Below are positions 56,395 to 64,000 of a DNA stretch of 64,000 bases, in pieces (positions within the stretch are counted from its first letter, which is position 1; every line of letters starts with the position of its first letter). The notes under the pieces are model-generated. The model did not search any database. It was not told where the DNA came from and saw nothing but the letters and a program-made list of their open reading frames with translations. Location of the stretch: NCBI GenBank assembly GCA_948567375.1, contig OX419760.1, positions 52,762,001 through 52,826,000 on the forward strand, read 5' to 3'. This stretch comes from Lunularia cruciata. Its lineage: Eukaryota > Streptophyta > Marchantiopsida > Lunulariales > Lunulariaceae. The position numbers were made by a program, and so were the translations under genes.

Positions 56395-57255
56395 AATAGT
56401 AAGAAGATCATTGGTTTTGGAAGCCGATGATGAGGTAGACATCGGATCGGGATAAGTGTCGATTTTGAGATAGGGAGAGGCAGATATGAAGAGATAGATG
56501 TCACTTGGGATCTGCAAGTAGGAAGAGATGTTAGGAAGCGGTGCCTAGGTAGGCAAGTCTGCCATTTGCTTCAATATTTAAGTGGAGCATTTGCAATACG
56601 ATGTTATTCAATATTCAAATTTCTGAAGATAGATAAAGTGAAGTGCTGTTCTTAGTACTCATTGCTTAAGCTTAATTCCAATTGTCAATTTTGTGTTTGT
56701 GTTTGTGAGTGTGTGGAGAATTCCAAAGACCAAGTCAGCGTGTTTGTGGATGTTAGAAGTTGCAGCCTTGATCTTCATTCTGTGTGTTTGATCTTGAGTG
56801 TAGTGCATCAGAGCAATGCCTTGACACATCTGAGAGGAATTGTAGTGTTGGTAGTTTTATGCATTTGTGAATGCAGTATGAAGTTGATGTGAAGCAATTT
56901 TGATCGAGGAAGTTGTGCCTTCAATAGAGGGGTGGAACACAATTCTAAGGCAAAATTGTTCTTCACAGTGAAGTGCCATCTTTGGGAGAATCTGAATCAT
57001 CACAATCAAGAGTTGTTTGGACAAAATTTACTATGATGTGATTATGTGTGTGTGTATTTGTGACAAGTTGTCAAGATTGTGAGCTTGTTACTCTCTTCTG
57101 GGTGTAGTTTCTACCTGAGAGATTAAAGAAGAAACCAAGAAGAATTGCAATTGTGACTTTTGACTTTGTATTTGACCAATTCTGGATAATATCTCTGCAG
57201 GAACAAACTTTACTGACCTGATTACTGCAAAAGTGATATTTGCCGGGTTGTCACA

Positions 57256-57260
57256 GCACT
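57256..57260. other. Target-site duplication of copy C (right)
   Basis: GCACT, identical to 43,593-43,597. Confidence 0.85.
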
Positions 57261-57689
57261 TGGTGGTGATTCTTAATGGGGTACTTGTGGTGGTTACAAT
57301 TTACAAATTATGGTTTGCAATTTATGGATACTTTTTCATGACAAAGTTCTTTGAGGATTTTAGAGGAGATAGCACTACAATACAAAGTGGCACTCCGTAT
57401 CAACCTACATCTTAGGTCCTAATGAGGGAGGAGATTGAATTTGTGTTGGAGTTTGACACCAGAGTTAATTCAAGTAAGAGTGTACTTGGTGTGTCCACAC
57501 TGTTGTTGTGGAGCATGGATGAGATTTATGGTGTATCCAAAGGCCTTAAGAGTTACTCTTGTATAATGGGTACCATTGTTGTGCATATATACGTTGCTGC
57601 ACAACATACATCATTATCAACATCATCCACCATAGAAGTAAAACTCACACATAAGTCATACATGAACTCTAAAGTGCCACAATGTTGTC
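57261..57689. other. Host-side sequence between C and repeat R, no supported gene
   Basis: An open frame of 117 codons (57,422-57,775) contains no recognised motif. It may be a fragment of an old repeat. Confidence 0.4.
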
Positions 57690-57917
57690 ATGCCATTTGT
57701 AGCTTTGTACTTAGATTGCTCGGACGTTGGAATAGTAGTGTTGGTAGTCAAAGGTGCTTTGGCAATTCCTCATAGACTACCTATTGATGGTCAAATTTCA
57801 TGTTTGGACTATTGACTACATGGTAGGGCCCACTATTACTTGCACCATTTGCACTATCAAGTGTGCCATCAATGGGACTATTAGGGTCGAAGATCTAGGT
57901 CAAAATCAGAGGTATAA
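57690..57917 (+). repeat. Dispersed repeat R, copy 2
   Basis: Second copy of 41,880-42,115, in the same orientation. Chromovirus D is inserted at its right end. Confidence 0.85.
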
Positions 57918-58317
57918 TGTAAAAGACCGAGCCCAAGGAGAGAAATAGGAGAATGGAAACTCACATTGGGATACTTGAATGTGGGAAGACTCCAAATGCC
58001 TAGCATGAGCTTTGGCTTTAGTATTTATAAGTAGCATACAAGGCCCTTGAGAAGCTTCTCAAGAAGCTTCCTTGAGCCACTTTCTTAGAGTGCAAGCCAA
58101 GTTAACCAGGATGCTTCTCAAGAAGCTTCCTTCTAGAAGTTGTCTACTTGGGATGCAAACTAAGCTAGTTGGAAGCTTCTAGAAGCTATTTGCTTGGGGT
58201 GCAAGTTAAGCCAATCAGGAAACTTCTTGGATGCTTTTGGAATATTTTGGGCTAATTTGGCTTATTTTCTACTTTGTTAGCCTTATTAACTATGTCGCCA
58301 AACTCCATATTGTTATA
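57918..58317 (-). repeat. 3' LTR of copy D
   Basis: 400 bp. On the minus strand it starts TATAACAATATGGAG (the expected TGTAACA start has a G-to-A change) and ends CA. The GAAGCTTC-type palindromes are still present but partly decayed. Confidence 0.88.
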
Positions 58318-61300
58318 TATTCACCCATTGCTAGTTGGTGACGTCCTTGTTGCCATTGAAGCTTCAAAATTTTAGATGGCCATTTGTGCATTGTGGAGGT
58401 GAGAAAGAGGTTCCCAAGTGGCATCATGAAGGAGATACTCTTTCCAAAGGACCTTGTACTCCATATGTTGTTGGTGTCCTTGTTGAATGTGGCAACGTGC
58501 AAGGATACAATCAACTTTGTACTCCTCATGATCATTGGTATGGATGGGAAGAGGAGGAAGAGGAGGAGGTTGGACATGAGAGGAAAAGGAAGATGGGTTA
58601 GGAACAAAGGGTTTTAACTTGGAAATATGAAAGACAGGGTGGATGCGCATATGACAAGGTAAGGCAAGTCAATAAGCAACAAGAAAGATGATTTGGGTGA
58701 GATCAAAGGGTCCTATCCAATTAGGGGTAAGTTTACAAACTTGGGTATCAAGTGGGAGAGGTAGGTTACTAGAGGATAGCATGACTTTATCACCAACTTC
58801 AAAGGTGAGATCATGATGATGGTGGTCCGCATATTGTTTCTGATGATTTTGGACAACAAGGAGGTGAGATTTGGCTTATCGGAGAGATTAGGAGATGGTG
58901 GTCAAGAAGGTTGAAGTATGAGGGACTTGAGATGGGAGAGGAGTAAGAAGAGAATCTGTAACAAGTGGATCTTGGCCAAAATTGAGAAAGAAAGGAGAAA
59001 ATCTGGTGTTTGCTTATATGGAATTATTGTAGGCAAATTCTATAGCTACAAGACATTCATCCCAATTGGTATGGTGGACATTGACAAAGGCACACAACAT
59101 ATCTTCCAAGGTACAATTTGCACGTTTGGTTTGTCCATCAGTTTGAGGATGATAGGCCATGGATAAAGCAAGCTTGGTGCCAAGTATCTAGAAAAGTGTT
59201 TGCCAAAACTTCTTAGTGAATCAAGGATCATGATCAATGATGAGTACACGTGGTATCTCATGATGCTTGAAGACATTATTGAAGTAGATTTATGCTAAGG
59301 TTAGAGCATCCATGGTATCAAAGGTTGGTGCTAAGTGGATTTGCTTACTAAGCTTATCCACAAACACTATGCTTGTTGTGTGTCCTTGCTTAGTCTTGAG
59401 TAAGGACGTGATGAGATCCAAACTCACATGTTCCTATTGAGCGGATAGAATAGGGAGTGGTTGAAGGAGTCCACTCGGCTTCTGGTTTCTAGCCTTGTTG
59501 CATTGGCAGTTTTCACACGATCAGACAAACTCTTGAACATCTCATGTCATGTTGGGACACCAAGGTCTTGTCCACACCCATGTGACCAACTATTTGTAAA
59601 TCATGGGCTTTTTGAAGACGCACAAGTCAAAGATCACCTTTGGCAAGAACATAGATCCGGTCTTCATGGAATAAAAGGCCTTCCTTGAAAGAGAAGGTGT
59701 TGTACTCCTTATCACATGTTGTAAGACAACCATGTACCATTTGGAAGAAGGGATCTTGTTGTAGAGCTGACCAAAACTCATTTTGGACCTTGGAGTCAAT
59801 TGCCACTCTTGTAATTGCCACCGTGATGAGAGGAAGAGACTTCAAATTAGGTCCTTGTGATAGAGCATCTAGGATGACATAGAACCAACCTGGTTTGTAC
59901 TCAAGTTTGATGTCAAAAAATTTGAGTTGCTCCTCCCATTGATGATGTCGACTCTTCATGTGTTCCAAGTGTAAGGTCTACAACAATGGTTTGTGATCAG
60001 TTTGCATGATCATTGTTTTGCCAAGAGATAATGCCTCCATACCTTGGTGGCATATACCATTGCAAGTTTCCAATCTTGAGCATAGTAATTTCTTTCAGCT
60101 GTATTTAGTTGATGAGACACAAAGGCAATGGGATATATTCCGTCTGGGAATTCTTGTTGCAACACTATTCCAATTGCAAAGTTAGAAGTATCAAAATCAA
60201 CCACAAAAGGTAGTTGATGATCATATGGTTGAAGGATGGATCTTGAAGACACCATATGTTTCAGCTTCTCAAATGCTTCTTCATGCTTGGTGGTCCATTG
60301 GAAGCTTGAGTTCTTCTCCAAGAGGTCAGTCAATGGTGCAACCACATGAGCATAATAATGGATGAATTGTCAGTAAAAACTAGCCAATCCATCAAATGCC
60401 CATTCTTCTATAGCATCCTTTAAAGTAGGCCAATCAGTAATGGCCTTGATTTTCTCCTCTTCCATCTTGATCCCTTCCAATGAGATCTTGTGACCCAAGA
60501 AGGTGACTTCCTTTTGCCAAAAGGCACACTTTGAATTCTTGCAATAAAATTTCCATTGTCATAGTCATCTTAGGACTTCTCACACATGATTCCCATGTTC
60601 TAACTGTCTTGCTATAAATTAAGATATCATCCAAGAACACCACCATGTACCAATCCAATAGTCCATCCAACACCCAATGCATCTGATCTATGAAGATTGT
60701 TGGAGCATTAATGAGCCCAAAAGGTAGAACTCTCCACTCAAAATGCCCATATCTTGTGCAAAAGGCAGTCTTTGCACATCCTCCCTATCAATAGGGATTT
60801 GCCAATAGCCACTATGAAGATCCAACTTGGAAAGGTATCGTGCTTCACTCAATTGATCAAGCAAGTCATCAATCCAAGGTAAGGGATATACATTCTTCAC
60901 TATTTGCTTATTGAGCCCATGGTAATCAATATAGAAATGAAGTCCTCCATCCTTCTTTGGAACAAATAACATTGGTGCTCCCCAAGGAAAGGTACTATGT
61001 TGTATGAAGTCCTTCTCCAACAATTCCATAAGTGTTGTTTGCAACTCCTCCAACTCCTTTTGTGAGAGCCAATAGATTGGTCTACTCATTGGAGTACTCC
61101 TTGGTGATAACTCAATCTTGAAAGGCATACCACAATCGGAGGGTAATCCCTTTGGTAGATCATCCAAAAGCACATCCGCAAACTCCTCACTATCTGATCA
61201 ACCATTGATGAAGCTCTTGGCCCCCCTCAAATTGTCCTTGTGCAATCGGCTTGATCTACACCACAAAAATAGACTTATCTTCCCCCAAAGCTTGCTATAT

Positions 61301-61916
61301 GGTTGCTTCACTAACAAAATTCTCATCTAGGGACTCATCTTTCTTCAAAGCTTGCTCCATGGATGCTTTCCTAGTTAACTTCCCATCTTGGAACTCATCC
61401 TCTTTCAAGGCTTGTGCTATGGCTACCTTCTTGATAAACTTCCCATCATGGGACTGACTACTTTTAGGTGTCTTACTCAAAGATGCCAGACAACCTAATC
61501 AGAAATTCCTACCTTGGTGTTGTACTTGAATTTTTTGTTGAGTCCAATCAAATTGAACCTTATGATGTTCAAGCCAAGGTAGTCTTAGAATAACATCATA
61601 GTGTAGAGGTGCCACTACAAACCTCATACACTCCAAATACTCCTTCCTAATCTTGAAGGCAATAGGATGTGAGGTACAGAATGAAGAACCCTTTCTACCA
61701 TCCGCCATCATCAATCTACTTCCAATTATTGGCTTGACAAGAATACCCAATTCCTTTGCTACTTGCATAGACATGCAATTCTCTAAACTTCCATAATAAC
61801 CAAAATCATACAACCCCGATTAGATATCATACCTTACAAGTGAAGCAAACTTGCATAGGTCGAGCCTTCAATCCCATTGGAACTAATCAAGCTCCCAATA
61901 GGCAGCTTGAAATTTA
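58318..61916 (-). pseudogene. pol of chromovirus copy D (broken)
   Basis: Chromodomain remnants (VDCILARCHIQQG...YKVLWKEYLLHDATWEPL, near 58,560-58,400), integrase (MSTIPIGMNVL-containing shadow region, CESC region deleted near 59,555), RNase H (VDFDTSNFAIGIVLQQE near 60,190), RT ([13 protein letters not shown] near 60,820; [11 protein letters not shown] near 60,640) and protease (LENCMSMQVAKELG near 61,780). At the codon where A and B share a TAG (before KLK in EEAF-KLK) this copy has the sense codon GAG (near 60,270). Confidence 0.85.
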
Positions 61917-62412
61917 CTATTGGGATTCCTCACTTCCTTGATCATTTTTCTCCACAAATTCCATTTGGGAGACTTGTTGAGGTTGCACATTCTTGAGTGG
62001 ACATTCAACAATGTGATGTCCCAATTGGCGACAATAAAAACAACCACCATTTGGTTGCAATTTCTCTTTATCTATAGTGCCAAGTGGTCTAAGTTGAATG
62101 GCATCAATCTCCATTGGTATCGGCTCCTCCACTCATGTGTGGTGTATTGGTAGGTTATATGGAGGTCAAAGTCAAGACCAAGTTGTTGCAACCAAGGAAT
62201 CAAAATGTTTGGCCAACCGCATGGCTTCCTCTAAGTGTTGTGGCTCTTGCATGGTTACCACTAGTTTGGTTCTTGACTTCAAGCCCCTCACAAATTGATC
62301 CAGAGCTTCACCTTCTAGTATATTTGGAATTTGCATAATAGTGTTTTGGAATTGCGTGATGTAACTTCTTACAGAACCAATATGTTTCAACTTTGCCAAC
62401 CTATCTCATGCA
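61917..62412 (-). pseudogene. gag of chromovirus copy D, 3' part (broken, truncated)
   Basis: Contains FVRGLKSRTKLVVTMQEPQ near 62,290, MEIDAIQ near 62,110 and a CCHC knuckle CFYCRQLGHHIVEC near 62,040-62,000. Ends at TAG 61,917-61,919, the same terminator as in A and B, with pol in the -1 frame. The 5' half is cut off by element E. Confidence 0.85.
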
Positions 62413-64000
62413 ATGGGACAACCCAATAAATATCACTTTTGCAGTAATCAAGTAAGTAAAGTTTGTTCCCATAGAGATACAATTCAAAATTGGTCAAATA
62501 CAAAGTCAAATGTCACAAATGTGGTTCTTCTTGATTTCTTCTTTAGTCTCTTGTGTAGAAACCACACCCAAAAGGGAGTAACAAGCATTGACTCGTAGTC
62601 TTGTCACAATAATTTGTCACCCATAATCACAAATCTTTCAAATCTTTCCAAACAATCTTGATTGTGATGATTTAGTCTCTCTCAAGAATGGCACTTCACT
62701 ACAAAATGACTGCCTCAGAATTGTGTTCAATACTTCCACTAAAGGCACAACTTCCTCGATCAAAATTGCTTTACATCAACACTATGCTACACTCACAACT
62801 GCAAAATACTACCAACACTACAATTCCTCTCAGATCTATCAAGGCATTGCTTTGATTGCACTTCACTCAAGATCAAACACACAAAATGAAGATCAAGGCT
62901 TTGGAATTCAACATCCAACATGCACACTAACTTGCACTTCAGAATTCTCCAAACACTCCCAAACACAAACATAGTGCTGATACTTGGAATTAAGCTCAAG
63001 CGACGAGCACTAAAATCAATGGTCTTCCATGGTCTTGTAGCCGCCACCTCTTTGTTGGGTCAACTCCTCTTCTTTGACTTTAGAGCAATCATTGCCAATC
63101 TCACATTGTGCTCTATTTGTGCATAGTACTCATCACTACTTCCAATCTAAAGAATGTACTATTGCTCGTCCACATCAACATCTCTCCTCAAGTTGGGATG
63201 GAAGTGCGACACCATCTTGTGTTGCTCCACTGCATTTAGTAGATTCAATCCTAAGTTAAAATGGGCTGCAAATGGCACAATGTAGTATGGAGGTGTCTTA
63301 TCCCATAAATTCCACACCATCTGTCTCGTGCATTGATGAAAGCACTTTGCCCTATTAATGGGTTCCCATGCAAACATCTTATGGAAAAACACCGCTTGGT
63401 GTTTTTTCATTTGCTCCGGCTTGAAGATGGTCATCATTGCTCCGATGATGCCTCTCCTCACAAGGTGGTTATAAGTCTTGACCTTATATCCATTCTTCAT
63501 GCAATTTGAAGAAAAGGCATCTCTTACTTCTTGGGTCTCTTCAGCTACCTCTCCTCTCCCCAAGAATGTAGCTCCTACTCCTCACCCGCCTCTCTTCCAA
63601 GTACAAACTTCCAATCTGACTCTGTCTATCAAGTTGGATTTCCTCTCTTACCTTCTGCCTTGGGTCCATCTAGACACTCACTCTCTATTATCTTGGTCAT
63701 GAAACCTAAAAAGCCAATTCCATGCCAAAAACGTAATCCAAAGCCTGCTCAAGACTTCAATCCTGGCAATCACATCTAATCTCCGAATTGCATGATTTCT
63801 CACTACAAATTCCAAGTTCTTCTTTCCACCTCCTATCTTACTCTCCTCCACTTTGGGTTGGTGACAACTCTTTTGCCCGATTCCCAGACTAATGATCTTG
63901 ACTTCCTCTCAATGCACAAATGCATTCCTTACTACAATCCCTTTTCCCCAATCTCCCTCATAATGAATCCTTAATGGTGATGGGAAGTTACTTGTCATTC
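62413..64000 (-). repeat. Family-2 LTR copy E (shorter variant), runs off the right edge
   Basis: On the minus strand it ends GGGTTGTCCCA at about 62,413. 62,414-63,020 matches the distal part of the copy C LTRs (46,700-47,299). From about 63,040 rightward it matches reading frame 1 of those LTRs (44,210-44,950), with the middle part of the C LTR, including coiled-coil frame 2, absent. It is inserted in gag of copy D. Whether it is a solo LTR or part of a full element cannot be seen. Confidence 0.82.
63137..63960 (-). pseudogene. LTR-embedded reading frame 1 in copy E
   Basis: 134 codons (63,563-63,159) are open and align with frame 1 of the copy C LTRs: NGYKVKTYNHLVRRGIIGAMM, FKPEQ, FFHKMFAWEPINRAKCFH, FNLGLNLLNAVEQHKMVSH. 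Further upstream, AIRRLDVIARIEVLSRLWI...FLAWNW (near 63,760-63,700) also aligns. Changes are often conservative (V/I, K/R, D/E). It shares the TGA at the NP-x-stop position and has further stops. Confidence 0.6.

Larger units (their letters stand above)
43598..57255 (+). mobile_element. Family-2 Ty3/gypsy element copy C with giant LTRs (13.7 kb)
   Basis: Two direct repeats of about 3.7 kb (43,598-47,299 and 53,573-57,255) flank a 6.3-kb internal region with a tRNA-Asp-like primer site, gag with three CCHC knuckles, protease, RT, RNase H and integrase, and a polypurine tract. A GCACT target duplication encloses the whole. There is no chromodomain. The RT/integrase wording (LGHWVSSRGIEVD, KLPAALWAYQTTEK) and the tRNA-Asp primer fit the Athila/Tat-like branch (which includes seedless-plant clades). 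All coding parts are interrupted. In about 330 aligned LTR bases that I compared by eye (44,401-44,730 against the 3' LTR) about 28 differ, mostly transitions, so it is much older than copy A. Confidence 0.92.
53573..57255 (+). repeat. 3' LTR of copy C (about 3.7 kb)
   Basis: Collinear with the 5' LTR. The inner start reads GGGGGTACCC instead of TGTGTTACCC. The outer end is GGGTTGTCACA, followed by TSD GCACT (57,256-57,260). Confidence 0.9.
57918..62412 (-). mobile_element. Family-1 chromovirus copy D, truncated by element E
   Basis: Minus-strand copy with its 3' LTR at 57,918-58,317, then chromodomain, integrase, RNase H, RT, protease and gag up to about 62,412. There the sequence jumps to a family-2 LTR end (TGGGACAACCC). 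The 5' part of gag, the primer site and the 5' LTR are therefore beyond the nested element. It is more diverged than A or B, with many stops and several small deletions, including one of about 24 bp in the integrase HHCC region near 59,555. Confidence 0.92.

Noticed and set aside
43598-57255. Two tandem protein-coding genes flanking an old retrotransposon, instead of LTRs with coding content
   Set aside because: The 3.7-kb repeats start next to a PBS and a PPT, have TG...CA outer ends and are enclosed by one GCACT duplication, which fits LTRs and not an independent gene duplication.

Overview
The window looks like nuclear DNA of a land plant. The evidence is one multi-exon gene with GT-AG introns (an RHF1A/RHF2A-type RING-H2 E3 ubiquitin ligase, minus strand, 27,066-30,849) set in AT-rich DNA full of plant-type LTR retrotransposons. 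Retrotransposons of the same kind as those here are abundant in bryophytes and other non-flowering plants, so I lean toward a seedless plant. The species cannot be fixed from the sequence.

Layout. 1-4,768: a chromovirus (Ty3/gypsy with chromodomain; family 1, copy B, minus strand), cut by the left window edge and inserted in an older non-LTR-type reverse transcriptase relic (4,769-5,560). 5,831-8,530: a long inverted-repeat element without a visible transposase, enclosing a solo LTR (6,598-7,334). 8,531-13,470: AT-rich DNA with decayed repeats and microsatellites. 13,470-15,860: a badly decayed coding relic (minus strand) split by a second solo LTR of the same family with a perfect 5-bp target-site duplication. 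15,861-26,900: mostly featureless, with a long variant solo LTR of family 1 (19,708-20,440) and a near-perfect 38-bp palindrome. 27,066-31,560: the RING gene and its GC-richer upstream region. 34,826-41,870: a second relic of the same RT family, split by a young chromovirus (copy A, 35,150-40,782; LTRs differ at 2 of 423 sites; TSD TCATT). 43,598-57,255: a 13.7-kb Ty3/gypsy element of another lineage (family 2, copy C; tRNA-Asp-like primer site, three CCHC knuckles, TSD GCACT). Its LTRs are about 3.7 kb and carry open-frame relics of their own. 57,918-62,412: a third chromovirus (copy D, minus strand), truncated by a further family-2 LTR (copy E, 62,413 to the right edge).

The elements form a nested stack. 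An RT relic was hit by A and B, family-2 element C landed in the sequence downstream of one relic, D landed beside it, and E landed inside D. The RING gene is the only clearly functional host gene. Every transposon coding region I could read carries stops or frameshifts; copy A is closest to intact, with a pol frame broken by only two stops.

The two most interesting signals are regulatory and structural. The family-1 LTR carries a dense array of nGAAnnTTCn heat-shock-element-like units just upstream of a TATA box. Family 2 carries LTR-embedded protein-coding relics, one unrecognised and one coiled-coil, in all three LTRs visible here or in two of them respectively.
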